DNA of 64,000 bases from Planctomycetaceae bacterium (GTDB taxonomy: Bacteria; Planctomycetota; Phycisphaerae; SM23-33), in assembly GCA_039680605.1 (NCBI GenBank), contig JBDKTA010000044.1, positions 62,001 to 126,000 of the forward strand. Direction: 5' to 3'. Positions 53,300 through 63,276 of this stretch are shown one piece after another (the stretch's first letter is position 1; each line of letters begins with the position of its first letter). The notes beneath the pieces are model-generated. The model did not search any database, had not been told where the DNA came from, and saw nothing but the letters and a program-made list of their open reading frames with translations. A program made the translations under genes and the position numbers.

Positions 53300-53438
53300 T
53301 TCACCGCAGAGATCGCAGAGGCCGCGGAGAAAGAATGGAAGAAGGGAAGGTGGAATTATTACATTCTTCCAACATTCCACCGTTCCAAGGTTTCTTCTAC
53401 GTTTCTTACTCTGCGGTCTCTGCGATCTCTGCGGTGAA
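53300..53438. repeat. Large inverted repeat between cstA and the SPOA gene
   Basis: The first 30 bases from 53300 (TTCACCGCAGAGATCGCAG...) are complementary at 28 of 30 positions to 53409-53438. The centre holds a second perfect inverted pair, GGTGGAAT / ATTCCACC. It fills the whole gap between the cstA leader and the SPOA gene stop. No coding capacity is supported. A mobile, non-autonomous element is possible. Confidence 0.85.
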
Positions 53439-53441
53439 TAC

Positions 53442-54194
53442 CTAGAACAGCTTGCGCGTAATGACGATCGCGCGGCGGCCTTTGAACTGGCCCAGGCGGC
53501 CGGCGAACTTCGGCACGCCCGCCACGCGGATGATCACCTCGCCATCCGTGTCCAGGTCCGTCGCCAGCACGTCGCCGACCGACAGCGTCGCCAGCGTCTC
53601 GTCGCTGACGTTGAAGTCTTCCGTCGTCACGCGCAGCTCGATCGGTCCAGCCGGCGCCGGCGCCGCGGGGGCGTCGCCGCCGACGGGCAGGGCGTTTCGC
53701 ATCGCCAGCCTCAGCACGCCGCTGCTGCGCCCCAGCGACACGCCCAGGCGCAGCACCGTCAGCAGATCGGCGGCGCCGCCGGGAGTCGTCGTCGGCGAGG
53801 CGCGCCATTGGCGGGAGTCGTCGGCGGCCTGGGCGGCCGCCTCGGCCGCGCGAGCCCCGAGACGCCGTTCGACCTCCGTCAGCGGACGCTGATCGATTGT
53901 CTCGGTCTTATCGCAGCCCAGCAGGCGGCAGGCGATGGCCAGCGCCAGGGGCGGCTCGATGTCGCACCAGGCGTCGGCCTGGGCGCCCTGCCCGGCATGC
54001 AGCGCATAACAGGCGCCCTGGCACGACTGGAAGAACTGTTCAGCAGGCTCGCGGGACAGGGCGGGGAAGAATATCCGCACGTCCGCGGCCAGCAGCTTTC
54101 CTGCCGCGGCGGCGAATGCCTGGGCAAATCCGCCCGCCGGATCGGTCGATCGTGCGGCTTCAGTGCCAACGTTTGTTCCTGACGAGTTGCTCAT
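53442..54194 (-). CDS. Orphan SPOA (FliN/FliM C-terminal) domain protein
   Basis: A 250-residue protein. The C-terminal 75 residues are an SPOA domain: IELRVTTEDFNVSDETLATL, VGDVLATDLDTDGEV and FAGRLGQFKGRRAIVITRK, the flagellar C-ring / T3SS sorting platform fold. The N-terminal 150 residues resemble a reduced FliM-like domain with two Cys (CQGACYALH). No flagellar or secretion genes are next to it. It may belong to a switch complex encoded elsewhere. Confidence 0.8.
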   Translation of the reverse strand: MSNSSGTNVGTEAARSTDPAGGFAQAFAAAAGKLLAADVRIFFPALSREPAEQFFQSCQGACYALHAGQGAQADAWCDIEPPLALAIACRLLGCDKTETIDQRPLTEVERRLGARAAEAAAQAADDSRQWRASPTTTPGGAADLLTVLRLGVSLGRSSGVLRLAMRNALPVGGDAPAAPAPAGPIELRVTTEDFNVSDETLATLSVGDVLATDLDTDGEVIIRVAGVPKFAGRLGQFKGRRAIVITRKLF

Positions 54195-54330
54195 AGCGGA
54201 CAGCCCTGTCTGTGACGCGATTGTAGCGATGGCAACATCGGCTTTCCAGACTGTGAGTTAATTGCATCACCGCCGGGAAAAACCGAAGCGCCGGCTATAA
54301 TTCCCCGACTCACCTCGTAAGGAATTCGAC

Positions 54331-56583
54331 ATGAGCGCCGACGGCGGAACAAAACTTCTGCGGAACATCGTTATCGCCGCGTTTATCGTGGCCGTGGCCA
54401 TCATCCTTGTCGGCGGGTACTACGCCCGCGACAAGGTCCCGCCGATCCCGCAGCGGGTCGAAGGCCCCGGCGGAACGCTCAGTGACCGCGACGCCATCAT
54501 GCGCGGGCAGGATGTCTACCAGAGCCACGGGCTCATGGACCACGGCAGCCTCTGGGGGCACGGGACGCTGCGCGGGATGGACTTCTCGGCAGATACGCTG
54601 CACCTGATGGGGCAATGGGCCCGCGACTTCCACGCCGGCGGCCAGGCGGTGGCGTACGAGAACCTTCCGCCAGACCGCAAGGCGGCCGTCGACCAGCGGG
54701 TCATCGGCGAGATCAAGCACAGCCGCGTCGACAATGGCGTGCTGACGCTGACGCCGGCGCTCGCGTACGCCTTCGAGCAGAACCGCCGCCATTGGGGAGA
54801 TAAATTCCGCGACGGCGACACGGGCGTGGGCTTCTTGCCCAACACGGTCGCCCAACCGCAGCAGCGGCAGGATATCTCCGACTTCTTCTTCTGGGCCGCC
54901 TGGGCCGCCGGCGCCCTGCGCCCGGGCGAGGCGGCCACCTACACCGTCAACTGGCCGTACGACCCGACCGTCGGCAACGTCGCGGCGCCCGAGGCGTTTC
55001 TCTGGAGCGTGCTGTCGATCCTGGCCCTGCTGGCGGTCCTGGGCGTCATCGTCTACATCGTACACCGCTACGGGTTCTTCTTCGGCGAGGCCAAGGCCGC
55101 CGATATCTCCCAGAGCCTGCTGGAAACGCCCGTCACGCCCAGTCAGCGGGCCACGGCCAAGTTCTTCCTCGTGGCGGTGCTGCTGTTCCTGGTGCAAATC
55201 CTCAACGGCGGGCTGCTGGCCAATTACACCGTGCGTCCGGGGCAGTTCTACATCCAGACCATCGGCAAACTTTATCCGTATAGCTGGGCCAAGACCTGGC
55301 ACGTGCAGTTGGCGATTTTGTGGATCGCCCTGGCCTGGGTGGGCACGGCGATCTACATCGGTCCGTTCATCACCCATAGCGAACCCCGCCGCCAGCGCCT
55401 GCTGGTGAACCTGCTCTTCTGGGCCGTCGTCGGCGTCGTCGTCGCCAGCCTCACCGGCGAAGTGTTGAGCATCAAGGGGCTCATGGGCGATTGGTGGTTC
55501 TGGCTGGGGCACCAGGGGTGGGAATATCTTGAACTGGGCCGCCTGTGGCAAATCCTCCTGCTGGGCGGCCTGGTGTTCTGGCTGGTCATCGTGTACCGGA
55601 CGATGATCCCCGCCCTGCGCAATCCCGGGGGCGCCGAGATCGGCAGCACCGTCGCCTCCGATCGCCGCTCGCTGATCGTCTTCTACATCATCAGCGCCGT
55701 GCTGATCGTCGTCTTCTTTGCTTTCGGGCTCTTCTACGGGCGCGGCACGCACCTGACCATCGCCGAGTACTGGCGATGGTTCGTGGTGCATATCTGGGTC
55801 GAGGGCATCTTCGAGTTCTTCGGCGTGGCCGTCATCTCGCTGTTCCTGGTCTTCATGGGGCTGGTGCAGGCGCGGGCGGCCCTGCGCGTAGCGTATCTGA
55901 CCGCAACGCTGGTGCTCTTCTACGGCATTCCCGGCGTGGCGCATCATTACTTCTGGGTCGGCGGACCGAGCTACTGGCTGGCCCTGGGCGGGGTGTTCAG
56001 CAGCCTTGAACCAGTCCCGCTGATCCTGCTGGTGGTGCGGGCGTGGATGGAGTACCGCGCCATCCGCCGGCAAGGCCGCGAGTTCCCCTACAAGTGGCCG
56101 CTCTACTTTCTGGTCGCCAGCAGTATCTGGAACTTTGTCGGGGCGGCGATCTTCGGCTTCATCATGAACCTTCCGATCATCAACTACTACACCCACGCGA
56201 CGTACCTGACCGCCAACCACGCGCATACCGCCTTGTTCGGCGTGTACGGCATGCTGGCGATCTCGCTGCTGCTGTTCAGTTGGCGCGGGCTGATCGACGA
56301 AAAGCACTGGTCCGACCGCCTGCTGAAGGTCAGTTTCTGGGGTCTCAACGGCGGATTGTTCCTGATGTTCTCGACCAGCCTGCTTCCCATCGCCCTGATG
56401 CAGATCAACGAGGTCGCCACCAACGGGTTCCACGCCGCCCGCAGCGCCGCCTTCTGGCAGTTGCCCCACGTGCGGGGCCTTGCCGAGTGGCGCATCGTGC
56501 CGGACATGGTGATCATCATCTTCGGCGCCCTGCCCCTGCTGTGGTTCCTGATCAAGACGTTCCCGAAGCTGCGCACGAAGTAA
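54331..56583 (+). CDS. norZ: Quinol-dependent nitric oxide reductase (qNOR)
   Basis: A 750-residue single-subunit NO reductase that reduces NO to N2O with electrons from quinol. One N-terminal helix and a soluble region (about 40-215) precede about thirteen membrane helices. There is no CxxCH, as expected for qNOR. The heme and FeB ligands are visible: WHVQLAILW (about 322), HIWVEGIFEFFG (about 487, with the conserved Glu), VAHHYFWVG (about 536) and NHAHTALFG (about 629). No other denitrification genes flank it, so NO detoxification is likelier than full denitrification. Confidence 0.95.
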   Translation: MSADGGTKLLRNIVIAAFIVAVAIILVGGYYARDKVPPIPQRVEGPGGTLSDRDAIMRGQDVYQSHGLMDHGSLWGHGTLRGMDFSADTLHLMGQWARDFHAGGQAVAYENLPPDRKAAVDQRVIGEIKHSRVDNGVLTLTPALAYAFEQNRRHWGDKFRDGDTGVGFLPNTVAQPQQRQDISDFFFWAAWAAGALRPGEAATYTVNWPYDPTVGNVAAPEAFLWSVLSILALLAVLGVIVYIVHRYGFFFGEAKAADISQSLLETPVTPSQRATAKFFLVAVLLFLVQILNGGLLANYTVRPGQFYIQTIGKLYPYSWAKTWHVQLAILWIALAWVGTAIYIGPFITHSEPRRQRLLVNLLFWAVVGVVVASLTGEVLSIKGLMGDWWFWLGHQGWEYLELGRLWQILLLGGLVFWLVIVYRTMIPALRNPGGAEIGSTVASDRRSLIVFYIISAVLIVVFFAFGLFYGRGTHLTIAEYWRWFVVHIWVEGIFEFFGVAVISLFLVFMGLVQARAALRVAYLTATLVLFYGIPGVAHHYFWVGGPSYWLALGGVFSSLEPVPLILLVVRAWMEYRAIRRQGREFPYKWPLYFLVASSIWNFVGAAIFGFIMNLPIINYYTHATYLTANHAHTALFGVYGMLAISLLLFSWRGLIDEKHWSDRLLKVSFWGLNGGLFLMFSTSLLPIALMQINEVATNGFHAARSAAFWQLPHVRGLAEWRIVPDMVIIIFGALPLLWFLIKTFPKLRTK

Positions 56584-56660
56584 AGGGATGGGTGTCCTCG
56601 ACTGCGATCAAATGCATTCCTGGACTGGTTTTTCCCCCGCGCGCCGCCCATAATGACCTC

Positions 56661-57770
<1,110 letters not shown>

Positions 57771-57798
57771 ATAGAAGCGGAGAATTTGGTGTTGGGGC

Positions 57799-58188
57799 TC
57801 AGACGTTAACTTCTTCCATCGCCGGCTGCAGCGATGCCAGACGCCGCTGCCGGACCATCACGATGATGATGCCGACGATCAGAATTCCCAGAAGCACGGA
57901 CGAGGGCCACATCGCCGTGCCGGCCGTGCTCGTTGCGACGATGACGCCCCAGAACAGGAAGGGAATGTATCTCTTCCACCACATCTGCAAAGACACCAGC
58001 ACCAGGAACGAGCCGAACAGGACCAGGGAGGTCGCCGCGTAGCCGAGATTAACGTCATGTGACAAATAGTCTGCCGCCGTTTCGCCCAGCGTGGTAGCCG
58101 AGACTTTCAGAAGCCAGAACCCCACAGTGATCAGAGGCAGCTTGTTAAGCATTGACGGTTCGTCCAGAGCGGTTGGATTCTTCATCAT
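57799..58188 (-). CDS. Short DUF347/COG4705-like membrane protein
   Basis: A 129-residue membrane protein with four hydrophobic segments. The N-terminal part, PLITVGFWLLKVSATTLGETAADY followed by LNLGY-type residues and ATSTAGTAM, is typical of COG4705/DUF347 proteins, which are normally about 250 residues with two such halves. Only one half is present here, so it is truncated or naturally single. GGAG lies eight bases before the ATG at 58188. Function unknown. Confidence 0.7.
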   Translation of the reverse strand: MMKNPTALDEPSMLNKLPLITVGFWLLKVSATTLGETAADYLSHDVNLGYAATSLVLFGSFLVLVSLQMWWKRYIPFLFWGVIVATSTAGTAMWPSSVLLGILIVGIIIVMVRQRRLASLQPAMEEVNV

Positions 58189-58421
58189 CGGCGGATTCTC
58201 CGGTGGGGGGTGGTTCGCGACAGACAGAAAGTCTGCCAAACGAAAGCTGAAGAGAAGATGAAGTAGAATCTTTCCCCTTCACGCCGGCGGCAGTCAGCCA
58301 CAAACGACTCGCCCCTGTGACAGGGGCAAGAAGTGCAGAAAGTGGCGCGGCCGATAGCGGATGACTTTCTTTTCAACTCCATTGACTTGTCGCCGCAGGT
58401 CGCTTACGATTGTTACACGAT

Positions 58422-58495
<74 letters not shown>

Positions 58496-58787
58496 TGTAA
58501 ACTGGCCGCAGTGGCCTCGGAGTCTTCCGAGGCCACTGCTGTTTTTAGGCCAAATGGATGAATCAGGCCGTCAGAAGTGATGTGAATCGGGGCATCTGGC
58601 TAACGCATCTCATCTGTCTCTTGCCATCCATGGCTCCCTGCCGCTACGATCCCGGGCCCTATGACCAGGACACCATGGCAGTTGATCATGGTGGCGATGG
58701 CGGGGTGGACGAACCGCCATCGGCAGGGAAGTTATCGAGTGTCTCAGGGAAGAGAACCGCATTCTGCGGGCAAGCGAGACGGGTCGA
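58496..58787 (+). pseudogene. Possible transposase/integrase N-terminal remnant
   Basis: Upstream of the MFS start the frame reads TAIGREVIECLREENRILRA (about 58716-58775), which resembles the EVIEYLREENRVLREQL opening of an IS481-like transposase family known in Planctomycetota. A stop lies about 30 residues before it, and no transposase body follows. The frame runs directly into the MFS start. This is a motif-level resemblance only. Confidence 0.4.
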
Positions 58788-60047
58788 ATGGATCAGCTTG
58801 AGTTTCGAAATGCGACCTTCAACGCCATTGGCGAGTCTTTGTGGGGCTTGATGACCGCGATGGTCTCGTCGATGACGGTGCTGGTGGTGCTCCTGAAACG
58901 TCTGGGCGCCGGCGAGCAGATGATCGGCGCCATCGCGGCAATCGACGGAGGAGTACTCATCCTGCCGCAACTGCTGGGAGTGTACCTGTTTCAGCCCGGC
59001 CGTCGGCGCAAACGCCTATTGGTGGTCTGGCACATGGTGGCTTTCGCGCCATGCCTGGCGCTGTCTGCAGTGGCAATCCTCCTGGCGGACCGCATGGGCC
59101 CACAGGCCACTCGCTGGGCCCTGATGGGGTGCTTCGCCCTGCCGCTGCTGCTGGTCGGGGCCGTGGTCCCGGCCTGGATGGACTGGCTCGCTTGGCTGTT
59201 TCCGGCCTCAATTCGCGGCAGGGTCCTTGGTGCGGCGTGGGCGGGGTTTGCCCTTGCGGCCACTGCCGGCCAACTGCTGGCGGGGTGGCTAATCGAGCGT
59301 TTCCCGGGCACCGACATCTACGGAGTGCTATATCTGGCGGCCGCGGCGATATCGCTGGTATCGATGGTTTTCTATGCGATGATTCGCGAGCCGCATATCG
59401 AGGCTCTGCCGTCGCCGCGCATGACGACCCGTGAAATCTTTGCGCGGTTCGCTGGCAGCCTGAAAGACTCCAACTTCCGGGCCTTCCTGATTGGGCGAAT
59501 CCTGGCTACCGGCGGATTCTGCATGCTGCCGCTGGTGGCGGTGCATTTCAGCTCCGCCGGCGCGGGCCGACTGGACAGCGGAACGGTGGTGGCCTGCGGC
59601 GGCGCGATGTCGATTGCCATGGCCGTCGCAAACTTGGTGCTGGGACGGATCGGAGACCTACTCGGGCACCGCCTGGGCCTGATCACCTGCGGAGCCGCGC
59701 AGGTGCTGACGCTATTGCTGCTGCTGTTGCCCGGTAGCATCGCGGTCTGTATCGCGGCATACTTCTGGGCGGGGGTTGCCGTCGGCGGCGCTATCGTCTC
59801 GCACTCCAACATGCTCTTCGAGACCTGTCCACACGACCACCGCCTGGCGCACATCACCATCGCCAACATCGTCCTGTCGGGCCCACTGCTGGCCGCGCCC
59901 CTGCTCGCCGGCACGGTGGCGCAGGCCTATGGAACACGGCCGGTCTTCCTCACCTGCCTGGCCCTCAGCGCCACCGCCCTGGCCTGGTTTATATTCCGCG
60001 TCCGTGAACCCCGCCACCTCGAAGCATATCAACGCAATCTTATTTAG
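58788..60047 (+). CDS. MFS transporter
   Basis: A 419-residue major facilitator protein with twelve predicted membrane segments. The loop after helix 2 reads GRRRKRLLV, and FPASIRGRVLGAAWAG and GRIGDLLGHRLG carry the basic-Gly motifs typical of MFS exporters. The ATG at 58788 has no strong ribosome site; the frame stays open upstream through a possible transposase remnant. The substrate cannot be inferred; the family resembles uncharacterised planctomycetal drug/sugar-type MFS proteins. Confidence 0.88.
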   Translation: MDQLEFRNATFNAIGESLWGLMTAMVSSMTVLVVLLKRLGAGEQMIGAIAAIDGGVLILPQLLGVYLFQPGRRRKRLLVVWHMVAFAPCLALSAVAILLADRMGPQATRWALMGCFALPLLLVGAVVPAWMDWLAWLFPASIRGRVLGAAWAGFALAATAGQLLAGWLIERFPGTDIYGVLYLAAAAISLVSMVFYAMIREPHIEALPSPRMTTREIFARFAGSLKDSNFRAFLIGRILATGGFCMLPLVAVHFSSAGAGRLDSGTVVACGGAMSIAMAVANLVLGRIGDLLGHRLGLITCGAAQVLTLLLLLLPGSIAVCIAAYFWAGVAVGGAIVSHSNMLFETCPHDHRLAHITIANIVLSGPLLAAPLLAGTVAQAYGTRPVFLTCLALSATALAWFIFRVREPRHLEAYQRNLI

Positions 60048-60071
60048 AGGATCGGCGATGAATCGGTGATG

Positions 60072-61889
60072 CTAGATCGTCTTCTCGCTTAAGAAGGTTC
60101 GGATATGCTCGCTGCGGAATTTGGGCGGGTGGGGCGCGGCGGTTACTTTTGTTGCTGGGGCTGGGGTCAGGCGATGGCAGACGATGGGGCCTCGCTTGAG
60201 GCGCCACGCCCAGGACAACATCCGCGGGATCGTGCGCAGCAGGCCCCAGACGCCGGCCAACTGGATGCCCACGTCGCCGAGGAACTCGCTGCTTCGCGGC
60301 CGCACGATCGCCCGCAGGAGCTGCAGCGGATTATAGATATAGCACAGCGTCGTCAGCACGCGAAGCTGCATTTTCCAGGCGTCTGGGCCGGGATTGGCGA
60401 CGATGTAATTCGCGTCGAGCATGTACGGCTCGACGGGGCGCCCGCCGGCGGAGGCGATCATCTGGCCGCTCTCGTATGCGCTTTCGTACGTGCGCGAGCC
60501 GACGGCCGGGGTCATCGTCAGCACCTGCACGTCGACGGCGCCGGCGTTGCGCAGCATGCGGACCTGGTTGAGCAGTCCGTACGAGCTGCCGCGGCTCCAG
60601 AGCGGTTGCCCCTGGTGGTGCATGAGCATGGGCACGGCCATGATGTCGTTGCGGCGGAGCAGGTCGAAGGCGTCGGCGATCTTCGAGACGCTCTGGCCCT
60701 TTTTGACGAAGGTGGCGGTGATGTCCTCGACGCCCATCCACAGGATCAGCGCGCCGGCCTTGCGGAGCGTGGGCAGGTGGTCCTTCATCGCCAGGGTATC
60801 GTGTATGGTGGCCTCAGTGCCCCAGCCTATCCGCTTGTGGAAGGGCTGGCCGTCGATGGTCGTCGCGGCCAGTCGCTCGATGATCTCGACCGTGCGTTTG
60901 GGATTGTTGAAGAAGTTGTCGTCGGTGCCGAAGAAATACTTGAGCCCGAACTCGCGATTAAGGTTGACCATCTCGTCGGCGATGCGCTGCGGGCTCTTGA
61001 GGCGGTGCTGGCGCTGGTTGTACGCGGGGATCGGGCAGTACGGGCAGGAGAACTTGCAGCCGCTGGTGAAGACCATCGCCCCCAGCGGCGAATACCGGGC
61101 CACCTTATTGGCCGCCAGCGGCGCGGCCGCGATATCCTGCCGGCGCGAGGGGGCCTCGAGCAGGCGGTACCCGGCTGCGGGGTCGGGCAGCTCGTCGAGG
61201 TTGTCGACGAGGCGCTGCACGCCGGTGTCGACGAGTTCCTCGGCGGCCGGCGCGTCGGTCGCCGCATACGTCAGGCCCGGGACGCCGGCAAGCCAGCCGG
61301 CGCCGCGCGCCGCCCGCAAGGCCGATCGCAGGCTCTGCCCCGGCGAGCGCCACTGCAGCAGCGTCTCGATCAGGTTCAGCAGCACGTACTCCTCGCCGCG
61401 CACGGCGATGTCCACGCCCCAGGGCGCATCGGCGTCGCTGCCGAAGACGCTCCAGGGCTCGTAAATCACGCGCGGACCGCCGGCGATGATCAGCGGGCGC
61501 ACGGCAGCATCCATCCCGCTGGCGTCTTCGATGAGTCTCTGACAGGCGGCCAGATGGATCTGCATGCTCGAGATGAGCAGCATGTCGGGCACGCGCCCGT
61601 CGATGCGGATGCGGCTGGGAGTGATGTTCGGGTTCCACTGCTGCAGCACGACGCGCGTCTTGACGACGCCGCTGTCGTGCAGCGCCGCCCCGATGGCGCG
61701 GGGGCCTGCCGGCGCCATCCGGGTCGAGGAATAGTGGAAGGGCAAGATGCGCGTACGTGGGTCGAACGCGGCGATAACGGCGGCCGTCAGGTCGTGGCGC
61801 GGCGTGATGCGGCGCAGGCGGCGGCGGATATCGAGGCACTCGCCGGCGGGCAGCAGGCGGTCGCCTTCATCGCGGAGGGGTAGCTCCAA
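60072..61889 (-). CDS. B12-binding radical SAM protein
   Basis: A 605-residue protein that starts at TTG; GGAGGT lies four bases upstream and no ATG is nearby. Residues about 60-250 resemble the cobalamin-binding Rossmann domain (MLLISSMQIHLA, IAGGPRVIYEPW). The radical SAM domain starts near 285 with CKFSCPYC, the CxxxCxxC cluster motif, and YFFGTDDNFFNNPKR. A C-terminal extension has hydrophobic segments, suggesting membrane association. Family members methylate unactivated carbons or modify lipids and peptides; substrate unknown. Confidence 0.87.
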   Translation of the reverse strand: MELPLRDEGDRLLPAGECLDIRRRLRRITPRHDLTAAVIAAFDPRTRILPFHYSSTRMAPAGPRAIGAALHDSGVVKTRVVLQQWNPNITPSRIRIDGRVPDMLLISSMQIHLAACQRLIEDASGMDAAVRPLIIAGGPRVIYEPWSVFGSDADAPWGVDIAVRGEEYVLLNLIETLLQWRSPGQSLRSALRAARGAGWLAGVPGLTYAATDAPAAEELVDTGVQRLVDNLDELPDPAAGYRLLEAPSRRQDIAAAPLAANKVARYSPLGAMVFTSGCKFSCPYCPIPAYNQRQHRLKSPQRIADEMVNLNREFGLKYFFGTDDNFFNNPKRTVEIIERLAATTIDGQPFHKRIGWGTEATIHDTLAMKDHLPTLRKAGALILWMGVEDITATFVKKGQSVSKIADAFDLLRRNDIMAVPMLMHHQGQPLWSRGSSYGLLNQVRMLRNAGAVDVQVLTMTPAVGSRTYESAYESGQMIASAGGRPVEPYMLDANYIVANPGPDAWKMQLRVLTTLCYIYNPLQLLRAIVRPRSSEFLGDVGIQLAGVWGLLRTIPRMLSWAWRLKRGPIVCHRLTPAPATKVTAAPHPPKFRSEHIRTFLSEKTI

Positions 61890-62145
61890 AGGAACCTCCA
61901 GGGACGCTGGTTATGCCCGTGAGAGTTTCCTGTCGTTGGGCAGGCGGATCCTGTTTTTGGCTTTCTTTGGATCCTTGCGAAAGAGGCTGTGATCAGCCGG
62001 GAGCGTCAGGAGCGTCAGGCGAGGGTTGCTGGCGGGAACAACTGAACCGGTCCCGCGACAGACATCTTCGGGCGACGAACCGAACGGAGGCTATTGTACC
62101 AATATCGCCCTCCGCGGCGCGCACTATTTCTTTGAGCACAGTCGA

Positions 62146-62604
62146 TCAATGTCTCGACTCGACATACCGCGTGCCGTCGGGGCCGGTGGCGCTGAGCTGC
62201 AGCACGACCGGCTCGTTGCCGGTGCGGGCGAAGTGGGGCATATTGGCCGGTTCGGTGAAGAAGCTGCCCGGCGGCAGGGGGCGCAGCTTCGTTTCGTCGA
62301 AGGTCTCGCCGTAGGCGAAGTGCAGCGTGCCCGACAGCACCGTCACCACGCGCGCCGAGTTGGGATGGCTGTGCGGCTCGAGGCGGTGGTTGGGCGGCAG
62401 CTTGATGCGCTGCACGTACGGCGCGGGCTTGGCCGGGTCGCCCATCAGCGTGGCCGTCTGCAGCGAATGAAGCGCCGGGCTGCTCTTCCACTGCAGGTCC
62501 GAGGGAACAAGCTGAATGGGCCCGGTTGCATCCGGCTGCGAGCAGCCGCTGCCGGCCGACACCAGGCAAAACAACATGAACATTGAGAGACGGTGCGACT
62601 TCAT
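62146..62604 (-). CDS. Cupin-domain lipoprotein
   Basis: A 152-residue exported protein with lipobox SGSGC (Cys21) and one cupin barrel (about 60-145). Metal-type motifs are RLEPHSHPNSARVVTVLSG and PGSFFTEPANMPHF, giving the usual His-His...Glu-type set. It overlaps the stop of the next upstream gene as ATGA. Its role may be an enzyme or a small-molecule binder at the membrane. Confidence 0.85.
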   Translation of the reverse strand: MKSHRLSMFMLFCLVSAGSGCSQPDATGPIQLVPSDLQWKSSPALHSLQTATLMGDPAKPAPYVQRIKLPPNHRLEPHSHPNSARVVTVLSGTLHFAYGETFDETKLRPLPPGSFFTEPANMPHFARTGNEPVVLQLSATGPDGTRYVESRH

Positions 62605-63218
62605 AGGATTGCTCGCTTTTCTTCACGAGGGGGCAGGAACGGCAGGGCCATGCCGATCATCAGCATCGGGATGATGAACCCGCTCTTGATCGCGTGGATC
62701 TCGTCTGGGCCGCCGATATGGTCGGTGGCCCAAAGCAGGGCGATGGCGACCGGACACGAGGCCAGGAAGATCGCCGCCGAAATCAGCCAAAGCAGCGGTC
62801 GCAGCCTCCACTGCCACAAACCCGCCAGCGCGCAACCCACTAGCGGAATTGCCGCGTAGACCACGTAGATAAGGTAGTGATACCGTTGCAGTTTTTCCTC
62901 CCCGTACGCCAACAACATCAAAAAGTTCTGGGGTGGTCCGCTCCAATGAAAATCAACAGAGTTGGCAAACGCCACCCAACTGCCATACACATATGCAGCA
63001 AATGAGATGGGCAGAAGGACGCGTTTCCAAATTCTGTCGGCCCCGCAGAATATCGCCACCCAGATTGTCAGCAACACCATGCCGGCCGGGACGGCCCAAT
63101 GCCCATATTTCAGCCAAATCAGCCCGTCCCAGCCATGCCAATCGAGTTCGATCCGCCAGCCCGCGGCCGCGAGCAGTCCAACGCTGACCAGGCTCAACCA
63201 TGGGAGGTGCTTCTTCAT
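62601..63218 (-). CDS. Integral membrane protein of unknown function
   Basis: A 205-residue protein with six hydrophobic segments spread evenly along its length, ending in a basic RREEKR-like tail. No family signature is recognised. It overlaps the cupin lipoprotein start by ATGA, so the two are translationally coupled. It diverges from the sulfatase at 63277 across 58 bases. Confidence 0.78.
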   Translation of the reverse strand: MKKHLPWLSLVSVGLLAAAGWRIELDWHGWDGLIWLKYGHWAVPAGMVLLTIWVAIFCGADRIWKRVLLPISFAAYVYGSWVAFANSVDFHWSGPPQNFLMLLAYGEEKLQRYHYLIYVVYAAIPLVGCALAGLWQWRLRPLLWLISAAIFLASCPVAIALLWATDHIGGPDEIHAIKSGFIIPMLMIGMALPFLPPREEKRAIL

Positions 63219-63276
63219 ATGGGAGCATTATCGGGCGCTGCTTGCGTCGGTGCAATCCAGCGGCCATTATGTTGAT

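Noticed and set aside
54262-54285. FNR/DNR-like site before the qNOR gene (TTAAT-TGC-ATCA)
   Set aside because: The spacer is three bases instead of four and the first half-site is imperfect, so the match is too weak.
54310-56469. 719-codon antisense frame over qNOR
   Set aside because: The translation is rich in Gln, Asp, His and Arg, typical of the complement of a membrane protein gene; no motif.
60105-61883. 592-codon plus-strand frame over the radical SAM gene
   Set aside because: The minus strand has the CxxxCxxC motif and TTG with GGAGGT; this frame has no domain.
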